Origin: Glutamicibacter sp002979865
Lineage (GTDB): Bacteria > Actinomycetota > Actinomycetes > Actinomycetales > Micrococcaceae
Direction: 5' to 3'
NCBI RefSeq assembly: GCF_050030965.1
Contig: NZ_CP188297.1
Span: 682,001 to 746,000, forward strand
DNA: 64,000 nucleotides
Numbering within the stretch: position 1 is the stretch's first letter; every line of letters begins with the position of its first letter. Of this stretch, positions 42,800 to 52,092 are shown piece after piece. The position numbers and the translations under genes were made by a program. The notes beneath the pieces are model-generated. The model had not been told where the DNA came from, ran no database searches, and worked only from the letters and a program-made list of their open reading frames with translations.

Positions 42800-43732
42800 T
42801 TATTCGGAAACGGTAATGTGCGCTCCGGGCGCTGGAGCGGTCACCGGGATGGTAGCGACACCCACCTCATCGCCCAACTGGGCCATGACCTCTTCAGCAT
42901 GCTCGGCATCTTCGACCAGCAGAGCCAGGGTCGGCCCCGAACCGGAAACCATGGCTCGCAGGGCACCGGCGCCTTCTGCCATATCGCGCATGGTGCCTAG
43001 TTCCGGGGCAAGGGCCAAGGAAGCCTGGGTCAGGTCATTGGCCAGTACCTGGGCCAACGCTGGCGCGTCCGAAGCCATCAGCGCTTCGATGACCGCTGGA
43101 TCGATTTCCTGCGGGACTTCGATCTCCGTGCCGGAACGCAAGCGATCGAGCATGCCATAGACTCGCGGGGTCGATAGGCCAAAGCTGGCCGGGATCAGCA
43201 CCCAATGGGTCTTGGCACGAGTCAGCAACGGGGCAAGCTTGTCGCCGATGCCCAGGCCGATGGCGGCCCCGCCCATCAAGGCGAAAGGCACGTCAGCACC
43301 GAGGCGTGCGCCCAAGCGGCCGAGTTCTTCCCGGTCCAGCCCGGTTCCCCACAATTCGTTGCAGGCTACCAGGGTGGCCGCCGCGTCTGCAGAGCCTCCA
43401 CCCATTCCGCCGGCGATCGGGACGCGCTTGGTGATGTGCAGGTTCGCTCCAAGGCTGCAGCCCGTGTGCTCGCGAAGCAGCTGGGCTGCCTGGTGCACCA
43501 GATTGCCTGCACCCAGCGGAAAGCTTTCCGGTTCGGAGACCACAGGGGAATTCGGTTCCAGGCTCAGCTGCAATTCCCCGTCGGTGCGCAGCGTCGCTTC
43601 AATCTGCTCGGCCAGGGAAACCGCAACGTAGAGGCTCGCCACTTCGTGGTATCCGTCTTCGCGAGGAGGACCGACCTTGAAGTAGCAGTTGATTTTGCCC
43701 GGTGCGGTCGCGATGACACGCTGCTTAGACAT
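42800..43732 (-). CDS. ispE: 4-diphosphocytidyl-2-C-methyl-D-erythritol kinase
   Basis: A 310-residue GHMP kinase of the MEP isoprenoid pathway; it phosphorylates CDP-methylerythritol at the 2-hydroxyl. APGKINCYFKVG near residue 11, the ATP loop PIAGGMGGGSADAAATL, the LGADVPFAL segment and the C-terminal VSGSGPTLALL are all present. It starts 2 nt after the rsmA stop and is the last gene of the rpfB-rsmA-ispE series. Confidence 0.95.
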   Translation of the reverse strand: MSKQRVIATAPGKINCYFKVGPPREDGYHEVASLYVAVSLAEQIEATLRTDGELQLSLEPNSPVVSEPESFPLGAGNLVHQAAQLLREHTGCSLGANLHITKRVPIAGGMGGGSADAAATLVACNELWGTGLDREELGRLGARLGADVPFALMGGAAIGLGIGDKLAPLLTRAKTHWVLIPASFGLSTPRVYGMLDRLRSGTEIEVPQEIDPAVIEALMASDAPALAQVLANDLTQASLALAPELGTMRDMAEGAGALRAMVSGSGPTLALLVEDAEHAEEVMAQLGDEVGVATIPVTAPAPGAHITVSE

Positions 43733-43734
43733 GC

Positions 43735-44622
43735 TTATGCCTCGCTAGCTGGAGCTTCAGCCGGAATATCCTGTGCGGCACGGGCAATGTCGATGTACTG
43801 GTCAATATCCAGCTTCTCGCCGCGTTCCTTCGGATCAATGCCTGCTGCTACCAGGATCTGTTCGGCACGAGCACCGGAGCCTGCCCAGCCGGAGAGGGCA
43901 GCACGCAGCGTCTTGCGGCGCTGGGCGAAGGCTGCATCGATGATGGCGAAGACTTCCTTGCGATCCGGGGCATCGCTGCGGTCCTTGTCGCGGGTGAACC
44001 CCACCAGGCCGGAGTGGATCTTCGGAGCTGGCCAGAAGACGTTCATGCCGATCACGCCAGCCTTGCGCATGGTTCCGTACCAGGCGCCCTTCACCGATGG
44101 GACGCCATAGATCTTATTGCCCGGGGTGGCGGCCATCCGGTCGGCAACTTCGTCCTGCACCATGACCAAGCCATTGCGGATGGACGGGAAGTGCTCCAGC
44201 AGGTGCAGCACCACCGGGACGGCAACGTTATAGGGAAGGTTGGCGACCAGCGAGGTTGGCTCGCCGGGAAGTTCGGTGACCTTCATGGCATCGGAAAGGA
44301 TCACGGTCAGATCGTCTTCTCGGCCAGGGCGGAACTCGGCCATGGTCTGCGGCAGTCGCTTTGCCAGGGGTGGATCGATCTCCACGGCCACGACCTTGGC
44401 GGCGGCATCCATGATGCCCAGGGTCAGGGAACCTAGGCCCGGGCCTACTTCCAGCACTGTTTCGGATGGGTCGACTTTGGCGGCGGCGACAATGCGGCGG
44501 ATGGTGTTCCCATCGATCACAAAGTTCTGCCCCAGCGTCTTGGTAGGGCGGATCCCCAGCTCTTCGGCCAGACGACGGATTTCGGTGGCCCCAAGCAGCG
44601 GCAAAGATTCCTTAGACATCAC
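43735..44622 (-). CDS. rsmA: 16S rRNA (adenine1518/1519-N6)-dimethyltransferase
   Basis: A 295-residue KsgA-type methyltransferase that dimethylates two adjacent adenines in helix 45 of 16S rRNA late in 30S assembly. The start region KTLGQNFVIDGNTIRRIV, SAM-binding VLEVGPGLGSLTLGI, catalytic NLPYNVAVP and the C-terminal FAQRRKTLRAAL helix are present. It lies between rpfB and ispE; a long hairpin separates it from rpfB, so a separate promoter or read-through is needed. Confidence 0.95.
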   Translation of the reverse strand: MMSKESLPLLGATEIRRLAEELGIRPTKTLGQNFVIDGNTIRRIVAAAKVDPSETVLEVGPGLGSLTLGIMDAAAKVVAVEIDPPLAKRLPQTMAEFRPGREDDLTVILSDAMKVTELPGEPTSLVANLPYNVAVPVVLHLLEHFPSIRNGLVMVQDEVADRMAATPGNKIYGVPSVKGAWYGTMRKAGVIGMNVFWPAPKIHSGLVGFTRDKDRSDAPDRKEVFAIIDAAFAQRRKTLRAALSGWAGSGARAEQILVAAGIDPKERGEKLDIDQYIDIARAAQDIPAEAPASEA

Positions 44623-44657
44623 AAATCCAATTCTAGTTCAGCTAGATTGATCCAAAC

Positions 44658-44706
44658 ATAACAACGCGACGCATCCACCGTGATGGTGGACGCGTCGCGT
44701 TGTTAT
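44658..44706 (-). terminator. Long terminator hairpin between rpfB and rsmA
   Basis: ATAACAACGCGACGC-A-TCCACC (44658-44679) pairs with GGTGGA-C-GCGTCGCGTTGTTAT (44685-44706), 21 pairs with one mismatch and loop GTGAT. It starts 13 bp after the rpfB stop. The arms end in ATAAC/GTTAT. Confidence 0.85.
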
Positions 44707-44719
44707 TCGGCTTTTGCTT

Positions 44720-45886
44720 TTAGCGCAGGCCCAGCTTGGACGAGCACGATGGCCAGTGGCCCCAGCCGCCTGATCGACGCAGCACTTCAGCTGCAGCGAT
44801 CTGCTCCTGCGGAGTTGCCTGGTGCGGCAGCGGTGCGTACTTGGTGCCACCCACATTGCGCCACGACGATGCAGAGAACTGCAGTCCGCCGTAGTAGCCG
44901 TTGCCGGTGTTGATCGACCAGTTGCCGCCGGATTCGCACTTGGCCAGGGCAGCCCAAGTCGAGGAGATGCTGCTCGGGGTTGGAGTGTTCTTGGAAGTTG
45001 AAGTTTCCTTCTTCTCTTCCTTGGTGCCAACACGGATTTCCTCGGCAACGGGCTTCTTGGTGACCTTGGACTTGAGGACTTCTTCCTCGCCCTTCTTGCC
45101 GTTGCGGGTTTCCTGGCGCAGGGTCAGCTCACGCTCGCCCTTCTTGCCTTCGGTCTTGACCTCGGTGTCGCCCTTATCCAACGAGCTGTCCTTGACCTTC
45201 TTGGTCTCGAAGTCGATGTCGCGCGTTTCGTCCCACGTCTTGACCGTTACGTCGATCACCTCGACAGTGGTGCCCGCGGCCAGCTTGACGCTGTCCTTGA
45301 CGTCCTTGTCGGTTTCGTCCTTGATCTTGACGTTGATTTCGTCGTTGCCGTCGACCTTGATCTTCTCGTCGGCAAGCAATTGCTTGACGGTCAAGGCAGT
45401 CGTTGCGATTTTCTTCTTCTTGTCCTTGACGACCAGGGTCATTTCCTTGGGCGTGATGACTTCCAATTCATCGCTCAAGGCTGCGAGCTGCATGTCCTCA
45501 TCGAGGGAAACCTCGGAATCCTTATCCAGGTCGAGCTGTTCAACCACGTCGGCAACGGTCATGCCGGTAGTGTGCACAACGCGCTCGGTGCCATCCACGG
45601 TTACTTCGATCGACTTGTTGCGCTTGATATCAACAAGCTGCTGGTCGGCAAGCTCGGAATCCAGTGCTGCGGAGATCTCGTCGCGCTCAGCCAAGGCAAC
45701 GTCCTGCTGTTCCAGCAGTGCGCCAACGGTGGCAGCACGGGTGGTGATTTCCTGGCGCTGGCCGTCCACCGACATGACGACCGATTTCTGGCCAGAAATA
45801 TAGAAAACAGCACCGGCAATAACCACAGCTACGGCGAGCGCCTGAGCCAGGTATTTCACCCAGGTCTTCTTGAGCAAGTGAGTCAC
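44720..45886 (-). CDS. rpfB: Resuscitation-promoting factor RpfB
   Basis: A 388-residue cell-wall hydrolase anchored or exported by one N-terminal hydrophobic segment (ALAVAVVIAGAVFYISG). Three DUF348 repeats follow (first one MSVDGQRQEITTRAATVGALLEQ), then a G5 domain (KKGERELTLRQETRNGKKG) and a C-terminal Rpf lysozyme-like domain with the catalytic Glu in CESGGNW and GGLQFSASSW. Rpf cleaves peptidoglycan and promotes regrowth of dormant cells. Start is GTG 45886. It lies between tatD and rsmA, as in mycobacteria, with a 258-bp upstream region. Confidence 0.95.
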   Translation of the reverse strand: MTHLLKKTWVKYLAQALAVAVVIAGAVFYISGQKSVVMSVDGQRQEITTRAATVGALLEQQDVALAERDEISAALDSELADQQLVDIKRNKSIEVTVDGTERVVHTTGMTVADVVEQLDLDKDSEVSLDEDMQLAALSDELEVITPKEMTLVVKDKKKKIATTALTVKQLLADEKIKVDGNDEINVKIKDETDKDVKDSVKLAAGTTVEVIDVTVKTWDETRDIDFETKKVKDSSLDKGDTEVKTEGKKGERELTLRQETRNGKKGEEEVLKSKVTKKPVAEEIRVGTKEEKKETSTSKNTPTPSSISSTWAALAKCESGGNWSINTGNGYYGGLQFSASSWRNVGGTKYAPLPHQATPQEQIAAAEVLRRSGGWGHWPSCSSKLGLR

Positions 45887-45913
45887 GGTAATGAGGTCCC
45901 CATCGTTTGTAGA

Positions 45914-45950
45914 CCCAACTGCGGGAATCCTGTCAGGATCTCCGGTTGGG
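45914..45950 (-). promoter_or_regulatory. Structured leader upstream of rpfB
   Basis: On the minus strand CCCAAC (45950-45945) pairs with GTTGGG (45919-45914), enclosing a second hairpin ATCCT-GAC-AGGAT (45939-45927). This lies 28-64 nt before the rpfB start. Structured RNA leaders, including an actinobacterial rpfB motif and c-di-AMP riboswitches, are known upstream of rpf genes. I could not match this leader to either with confidence. Confidence 0.35.
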
Positions 45951-46144
45951 CCCGGCAGTGTTCGCTGCCTGTCCTTCAGTCAAAGTTGCGCCGTGTTTCC
46001 ACTTGCAGCAAGGCGTGAGGATCAGGCTGTCCTGAACACACCGTGCCGAAAATAGGCGGGGGCGGTACCGGACATCTCATCCACCGTAACCGAATTGTTA
46101 TATTTGTGGCAAGTGTCCTGTAACGAGACACACAACCTCCGGGT

Positions 46145-47101
46145 CTAGAATTCTCCGTACACTTCTCGCGTATTCGCATCGATCCGGGTGCAGAATTCGG
46201 CCAGATCGATCCCCTTGGTTTCCGCCAAGAACCTAGTCGTGTACGGAATCATGTAGCTGGCGTTCGGGCGGCCCCGGAAGGGGTGCGGCGTCAAGAACGG
46301 TGCGTCGGTTTCTACCAGAAGCAGTTCTGGATCCGCCAGCGCCAAGGCCTCGCGAAGATCATGCGAATTCTTGAATGTCACAGTTCCAGAGAACGACATG
46401 TACCAGCCGTTGTCGTTGCAGATCCGGGCTAATGCCGCGTCCCCAGAGAAGCAGTGGAAGACCACTTTCCCCGGCAATGGCGCGTCCTTGAGCACACGAA
46501 CCACGTCCTCATGGGCATCCCGGTCATGGATCTGCAGGGCCTTGCCCTGCTCCACCGCAATGCGCAGATGCTCCCGGAAGGAATGCTCCTGGGCGCCCCG
46601 TCCGTCTTCACCGGTACGGAAGTAGTCCAACCCGGTTTCGCCAATTGCACGCACCCGCGGATCCGCGGCAAGTTCTTCGATCCGCGCGATCGCTCCTTCC
46701 AGCTCCCCGCGTTCAGCCAGACGCGCGGCATCGTTGGGGTGAATGGCTACCGCGGCCAGGATATTCGAGTACTCGTTAGCTACCTGGACCGCGTATTCCG
46801 ATGACTCCACGTCGCAGCCGACCTGGATCAGCCCTTTCACGCCAACAGCTGCCGCCGCCGCCAGGGCATCGGCAGCCGTGACCTTCACAGTTCCGTCAAG
46901 GAAATCCAGATGCGTATGGTTATCGACCACTGGCACTGGAAGCGCTTCTGGCGCTTCCGGGTACTGCAAATTGCGCTGGCTTCCGCCCTTTTCGTTGCCA
47001 GAAGCACGCGACCGCTCCCCCTGCTCTGCTGCAGCGGCTTGCTCCGTCGGGCGGTAGGCCTCGGGAACCAGGGTGGGATCAGTGTGCTTCTTCTTGGACA
47101 C
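46145..47101 (-). CDS. tatD: TatD-family metal-dependent DNase
   Basis: A 318-residue TIM-barrel hydrolase with the TatD metal ligands: VDNHTHLDFLD, IGETGLDYFR, IHDRDAHED, FHCFSGD and ETDAPFLTPHPFRG. TatD proteins cut DNA from the 3' end and are linked to DNA repair and turnover. The first 45 residues are a charged, low-complexity extension (TEQAAAAEQGERSRASGNEKG is typical of it), longer than in most relatives. GTG 47101 has AAAGGA upstream. First gene of the minus-strand tatD-rpfB-rsmA-ispE series, divergent from the MoxR operon. Confidence 0.93.
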   Translation of the reverse strand: MSKKKHTDPTLVPEAYRPTEQAAAAEQGERSRASGNEKGGSQRNLQYPEAPEALPVPVVDNHTHLDFLDGTVKVTAADALAAAAAVGVKGLIQVGCDVESSEYAVQVANEYSNILAAVAIHPNDAARLAERGELEGAIARIEELAADPRVRAIGETGLDYFRTGEDGRGAQEHSFREHLRIAVEQGKALQIHDRDAHEDVVRVLKDAPLPGKVVFHCFSGDAALARICNDNGWYMSFSGTVTFKNSHDLREALALADPELLLVETDAPFLTPHPFRGRPNASYMIPYTTRFLAETKGIDLAEFCTRIDANTREVYGEF

Positions 47102-47310
47102 GGTTATCCTTTGCGCGTGAATACTGGGATCGAATCTGTGGTTAATTGTGACACCACTAGGGGTAGCAACGACAATCAGGTGCTCAGCTCCCGGTAGTTA
47201 GGCTCTGTTGCTGGACAAAAGATCCCCATATGATGTGATGCAAGACCCAATTGAATGAATGCTGCGGCGATCGATCTTGCCAACGATTCGTTCTTCAGGA
47301 GGAACCGCGC

Positions 47311-48273
47311 ATGAGTGCAAACCGAACAGTGCCGTCGCTTGATTCGGCATTCCAGTCCAATTGCCAGCGCATTTTCGATGCTGTCCAGAGCGTCATCACC
47401 GGCAAGCCGGAGGCGGTGACTAGCGCATTGACGGTTCTGCTGGCACAGGGCCACCTGCTGGTGGAAGACGTTCCCGGGGTCGGTAAGACCATGCTGGCCA
47501 AGTCATTGGCGCGCAGCGTCAATGGTTCGGTGCACCGCATCCAGTTCACCCCGGACCTTTTGCCCAGTGACGTCACCGGTGTCTCGGTTTACTCCCCGCA
47601 GACTCACGAATTCACTTTCCATCCCGGACCGGTCTTCGCCAATATCGTCATCGCCGATGAAATCAATCGTGCGAATGCCAAGACCCAGTCGGCATTGCTG
47701 GAATGCATGGAAGAAAAGCAAGTCACCGTCGATTCGATCACCCATCGGCTGGAGCAGCCTTTCATGGTTGTGGCCACGCAGAACCCGGTGGAATCCGAGG
47801 GCACATTCGCCCTGCCCGAGGCACAGCGTGACCGATTCATGGCACGGCTTTCGCTGGGTTACCCACAACGCGATGCCGAAATCACCATGCTCACCGGCCG
47901 GCACCAGTTCGACCCATTGGAAGCACTGCAAGCCGTGGTGCAGCTGGCTGATCTGGGATACATGATTGAGCAGGTTAAAGCGGTGACGGTCACCGAACGG
48001 CTAGGCGCCTACGTGGTGGATCTGGGCCGAGCCACACGCGAGCACCCGCAGGTGGCGCTGGGGGCCTCGCCTCGCGCACTGATTCAGTGGGTTCGCGCGG
48101 CCAAAGCCCATGCCGCGATTCATGGACGCGACCACGTCTTGCCAGAAGACGTTCGCAGCGTGGCCCAGATGGTGCTGAACCACCGGTTGATCCTGACCCG
48201 GCGAGCGGTTGCGGACGGCTTGGATGCCAGCGCCGTGATCCAAGAGCTTGTTGCCAGCACCCCAGTGAGCTAA
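47311..48273 (+). CDS. MoxR-type AAA+ ATPase
   Basis: A 320-residue AAA+ protein. Walker A is DVPGVGKTML, Walker B IVIADEINRA, with sensor-1 VVATQNPVESEG and the C-terminal lid with ALIQWVRAAKAHA. MoxR proteins are thought to act as chaperones that mature or insert partner complexes, usually together with a DUF58 protein. AGGAGG 9 nt upstream sets ATG 47311; the open frame reaches back to 47251. It leads a tight three-gene operon with the DUF58 and transglutaminase genes. Confidence 0.94.
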   Translation: MSANRTVPSLDSAFQSNCQRIFDAVQSVITGKPEAVTSALTVLLAQGHLLVEDVPGVGKTMLAKSLARSVNGSVHRIQFTPDLLPSDVTGVSVYSPQTHEFTFHPGPVFANIVIADEINRANAKTQSALLECMEEKQVTVDSITHRLEQPFMVVATQNPVESEGTFALPEAQRDRFMARLSLGYPQRDAEITMLTGRHQFDPLEALQAVVQLADLGYMIEQVKAVTVTERLGAYVVDLGRATREHPQVALGASPRALIQWVRAAKAHAAIHGRDHVLPEDVRSVAQMVLNHRLILTRRAVADGLDASAVIQELVASTPVS

Positions 48274-48282
48274 CGGGCAGCC

Positions 48283-49599
48283 ATGGAGAAGATTCCCCGC
48301 TACGATTCGCGCGATGCCCTCTCCTGGACGCGCACCGAAAATTCGGCGACAGCCCTGCGGCGTTGGCACCTTGACCTGTTCACCGTGCGCGGTTGGTGCA
48401 CTGCCGGAGCTGGCGGCCTGCTGGTGTTCGTGGCATATCTCCTGGGCCGGCACGAAATGATGGCTTTGGGCCTGGCCCTGGTGGCGTTGGCTTTGGCGAA
48501 CTGGGGTTTGGCCTTGCGCCTGCGCGGACGCACGATTATCCACCGGGAGCTGCTCTCGGCGGTTCCCAGCGTTGGCGAGGTCAGCAAGTTCCGCTTGTCG
48601 TGTGCTGAGCGTTCCATCATCCAGGAACAATTGCCGGAGGATTTCGGACCCGGCCCACGATTCCAGGCCCCGGGTTCAATCGAATACGAATTGGTGTTCC
48701 GCACACGCGGGATCCACCTTGTGGGACCAGCCCAGCAAATAGTCGTGGACCCTCTGGGGCTGATACAGGGAATGGTGCGCACCGGAGCGAGCCTGCAGAT
48801 CCCCGTGCGTTCCCAATTGCACCGGTTGGATCGTTTCGCCCCGCTCGGCGAACGAACGCTCACTGGCGATGCGAAATTCTCCAGGAGCACCACCACCGAC
48901 TACTACGATGTCGCGACGCGCGACTACCAGCAAGGCGACTCCGTCCGCCAGGTGCACTGGAAAGCCAGCGCCCGGCACGGAAAGCTCATGGTCCGCCAGG
49001 AAAACCACGTGGCAACCGCGCAGGCGCTCCTGGTCCTGGACACTTCCTTCGAGCATTGGAATCACAGCGGATCGGATCTGAGGATCTCGTTGCCGCAGGC
49101 TCACGCGGAGGCACTCACCAGCAGCCGCCGCTTTGAAAATGCGTTGTCGTTGGCCAGCAGCATCGGCCTGAGATATGCCACTAGCGGCTACCAGCTCGCC
49201 TTCCGGGACCTCACCGGGGCCTCGTTGGCGCAACGGGACCCGCAAAGCGTCTCCGAGCTCGGCGCGCTGAACAGTTTTGAAGACTTCCATGCCGCAACTT
49301 CGGACCTGGCCTTGGCCAACGGAACAGTTGAAGCCAACGGTTCCGAGATTCTGGGCAATACCCTGCGCAAGGAGCTCTTGGTGTTCCGCGAAGAACCGGT
49401 CATCATGATCCTCGGAGAGCTCACTGCGCCGCAGGCAGCTTGGCTGGCTACGCTCTCGCGCACCGTGCGCAATGTCGAGGTTTTCCTGCTGGTCAGCCAC
49501 CCTGAACGCTATGGACAGATACAACATAAATTGGCTCGCACCAGCTGGAAAGTGCACATTCTTCCCGGCGATATGGCGATAGACGAGATGTGGGGATAA
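48283..49599 (+). CDS. DUF58 domain protein
   Basis: A 438-residue protein with two N-terminal membrane helices (WCTAGAGGLLVFVAYLLG and MMALGLALVALALANWGLA) and a DUF58 core with the family signature RDYQQGDSVRQVHWKASAR. The C-terminal part is von Willebrand-A-like. DUF58 proteins almost always pair with MoxR ATPases and often with transglutaminases, as here. It begins 9 nt after moxR and its TAA overlaps the next ATG by one base. Confidence 0.9.
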   Translation: MEKIPRYDSRDALSWTRTENSATALRRWHLDLFTVRGWCTAGAGGLLVFVAYLLGRHEMMALGLALVALALANWGLALRLRGRTIIHRELLSAVPSVGEVSKFRLSCAERSIIQEQLPEDFGPGPRFQAPGSIEYELVFRTRGIHLVGPAQQIVVDPLGLIQGMVRTGASLQIPVRSQLHRLDRFAPLGERTLTGDAKFSRSTTTDYYDVATRDYQQGDSVRQVHWKASARHGKLMVRQENHVATAQALLVLDTSFEHWNHSGSDLRISLPQAHAEALTSSRRFENALSLASSIGLRYATSGYQLAFRDLTGASLAQRDPQSVSELGALNSFEDFHAATSDLALANGTVEANGSEILGNTLRKELLVFREEPVIMILGELTAPQAAWLATLSRTVRNVEVFLLVSHPERYGQIQHKLARTSWKVHILPGDMAIDEMWG

Positions 49600-52025
49600 T
49601 GAGCGCTGGCCGTGCTGGGGCAAACACTCTAGCCCCGACTCCTGAAAATCCGGACCCGAGCGTTGGCTCGGCTCCCGCGATGCGGCTTCTGCTCGTGCGG
49701 GTTGCTGCTGCCTGCTGCCTGGCAGTCGCTGTATTAGCGGGTGCCGCCTCGCTGTCCGGGGTCATTGAAGGCTCCAGCTGGTTCCCGGCCTTGGTCCTCC
49801 CGGTCTTCGCCTTGCACCTGTGTGCCGGTCTGCTGCGCGCAGTCCGCCGCTTGCGCTGGAGCGCTGTTCCTGCTGCAGCAATCGTCGCAGTGGCATCCAT
49901 TGCGCTCAGCGATGCCCGGGAAAGCAACATCTACGGTTTGCCTCTCGCCCAATGGGTGTGGAATGTGCTTGGTGAAGCGGGAATCCAGCTAGCTACCCAG
50001 GTGCCGCCGGTAGCCAATTCCCGCTCTGTGGCTTTCAGCGTATTGTGCTTCACTTTGGCAATCAGCCTGATCGTGGAAATGCTGGCCAGCTCGCGGCGCA
50101 TGGCCATGCTGATCATCATTCCCTTGTCCCTGGCGCCGATCATCGCGTCGCTGTTCAAGCAGGAAGGCGCCGGAATTGGCTATCTCGCGCTGCTGTTGTC
50201 GGCAGTGCTCGGCTATATTGCGCTGATTCCTTATCTCTTTGCCCCTGCATCTTCCAAGCATTCCCAAGTGATGCTTCCTGCGCCCAGGACGCTGGGAATT
50301 CTGGGTGTCAGCGTGATGGCCTGTGTCGGTGCCCTCTTGGCGGCCAGCATCTGGATGCCTGGTTTCCGCAGCGGCATGTTCTCCGAAGGGCAACGTCCTT
50401 CGGGTGATCTGCTGGCCAGCAATGTCGATCCGCTGATCAACCTCGGGAGAGACCTCCGCTCGAACAGCGGTGTTCCCATCCTGGACTACTACACAACTGC
50501 TGAAGAAGCGCCTTACCTGCGCACTCAGGTGATCAAGGATCTTTCCGCAGACCGCTGGGAACCAAGCGAAAGCTCCATGCAGCACACGCTTGATGGCACC
50601 TCCGCGGTGTCAACGAATTTCAGCACGTTCAACAGCACCGACGAAGTCTTGCGAATGACTTGGCCTGATGGCATCAGCAGTCCGGTCCTTCCTTTGCCCA
50701 ACCAATCCTATTTCGTGCAGGGCATCGTCGGGGATTGGAACTGGACCTACGAGACCTCGGTGGCTAGGCTCACTGGCGACGCCATGGCATCGACCAACGA
50801 CATTTCAGTGGCCTACGCGGATTTGGCCATCAGCACGCAAATGGTCCGCAATGTCGGGCACATGGGAGTCGACGCCAGCGACCAGCTGCCCGAGGAATAC
50901 CTGCGTCTTCCGCAGGATCCTGACAACGGATTGGAACCGTTGCTGCAGCAAACCCTCGATGAGGTTTTCGGCAAGAAGGGGAAGCCTGCCAACGACATTG
51001 ATACCGCCGTGGCTTTGCAGCATTTCTTCCGTTCCGGGAATTTCGTGTACTCCGAACGCACCCCGCTGCGCGAAGGCTACGACGGGGCCAATCGTCGAGT
51101 TGTTGAAGCATTCCTGGCCCGGCGCCAGGGGTATTGCGTGCACTTCGCCTCGGCGATGGCCCTGCTGGCTCGTGAAGCCGGAATCCCTTCGCGCATTGCC
51201 GTGGGGTATGCACCCGGTGAAGCCAGCGGAGACACTCTCGAAATCACCGGGGACACCGCCCAGAGCATGCTGGAACGGCGCCTGGAAGAAGGTACCGAGC
51301 TCACCGGATATACCGTCAGCGGGAAACAGTCCCACGCGTGGCCAGAATTGTATTTGAACGGGCTGGGTTGGATTCCGTTCGAGCCCACCCCGGGTCGGGG
51401 CTACTCGCCAAGTTACGCGCCGGAACCAACTCCTACGTCGAACCCGCAAGAAAGCACTGCACCCCAAGTGCCCACCGAGCGCGGCAACCCGAGCCTCCCG
51501 GCCAGCGCCGCGCCTTCTGCACCGGCACCGTCCGCAGATTCTGGGACCCAGGGCGCAAAGGCAGTGTGGCTGTTGCCAGTGGTCTTGTTGCTGGCTTTCC
51601 TCGCACTGGGAGTTGCTCCGTGGCGTCGCCATCGCCTGCGTGAGGAGCGGCTAGGACGCGTGCGCCGTGGCGGCGCTGATGCCGCTCCAGCTCTGCTGGC
51701 CGAGCTGCAGGCTATTGGGGGCGATTACCGGGGGCCGGCCGGCAGCCACGAGTCGGCCGGTGACTACACTACCCGGCTGGGCGAAGACCATCCCCAAGTC
51801 GCCAAGGATTTGCAGTCCCTGAAAACTGTCATCCAAGAGAGCTTCTACGCCAACAGGCATCCCAGCGCTGATGATGCCGCTCCGCTGCTTGACGCCTTGC
51901 ACGCGATCCAGGGCAATTTGCGCGGCGAGCTGTCCTTTATCCAACGAATCAGGGCATTCTTGTTCCCTGCTTCGGTGCACCCGCGTCATTCGCGCTCGGA
52001 AGAATCCACGCGAATCGACATGTAG
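49599..52025 (+). CDS. Transglutaminase-like membrane protein (TgpA/DUF3488 type)
   Basis: An 808-residue inner-membrane protein with about six N-terminal helices (DUF3488 part), a large extracytoplasmic transglutaminase-like domain, a Pro/Ser/Ala-rich stalk, one further helix (WLLPVVLLLAFLALGVA) and a cytoplasmic tail. The catalytic Cys is in RRQGYCVHFASAMALL, His in GKQSHAWPELYL and Asp/Glu region in WIPFEPTPG. Such proteins may cross-link or trim proteins at the envelope. ATG 49599 overlaps the DUF58 stop (TAATG); GTG 49590 is possible but less likely. Last gene of the moxR-DUF58 operon. Confidence 0.93.
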   Translation: MSAGRAGANTLAPTPENPDPSVGSAPAMRLLLVRVAAACCLAVAVLAGAASLSGVIEGSSWFPALVLPVFALHLCAGLLRAVRRLRWSAVPAAAIVAVASIALSDARESNIYGLPLAQWVWNVLGEAGIQLATQVPPVANSRSVAFSVLCFTLAISLIVEMLASSRRMAMLIIIPLSLAPIIASLFKQEGAGIGYLALLLSAVLGYIALIPYLFAPASSKHSQVMLPAPRTLGILGVSVMACVGALLAASIWMPGFRSGMFSEGQRPSGDLLASNVDPLINLGRDLRSNSGVPILDYYTTAEEAPYLRTQVIKDLSADRWEPSESSMQHTLDGTSAVSTNFSTFNSTDEVLRMTWPDGISSPVLPLPNQSYFVQGIVGDWNWTYETSVARLTGDAMASTNDISVAYADLAISTQMVRNVGHMGVDASDQLPEEYLRLPQDPDNGLEPLLQQTLDEVFGKKGKPANDIDTAVALQHFFRSGNFVYSERTPLREGYDGANRRVVEAFLARRQGYCVHFASAMALLAREAGIPSRIAVGYAPGEASGDTLEITGDTAQSMLERRLEEGTELTGYTVSGKQSHAWPELYLNGLGWIPFEPTPGRGYSPSYAPEPTPTSNPQESTAPQVPTERGNPSLPASAAPSAPAPSADSGTQGAKAVWLLPVVLLLAFLALGVAPWRRHRLREERLGRVRRGGADAAPALLAELQAIGGDYRGPAGSHESAGDYTTRLGEDHPQVAKDLQSLKTVIQESFYANRHPSADDAAPLLDALHAIQGNLRGELSFIQRIRAFLFPASVHPRHSRSEESTRIDM

Positions 52026-52040
52026 CCATCGGTTTAACCG

Positions 52041-52078
52041 GCCAAGGCCCGACCGGAAGAATCCGGTCGGGCCTTGGC
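52041..52078. terminator. Bidirectional terminator hairpin
   Basis: A perfect 17-bp stem (52041-52057 with 52062-52078) with tetraloop AGAA lies between the convergent transglutaminase and succinate-semialdehyde dehydrogenase genes. Confidence 0.88.
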
Positions 52079-52092
52079 GCGAGCTGGAGAAT

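Noticed and set aside
45887..46144. c-di-AMP (ydaO-type) riboswitch upstream of rpfB
   Set aside because: A few bases resemble parts of the motif, but the conserved core blocks could not be aligned by eye.
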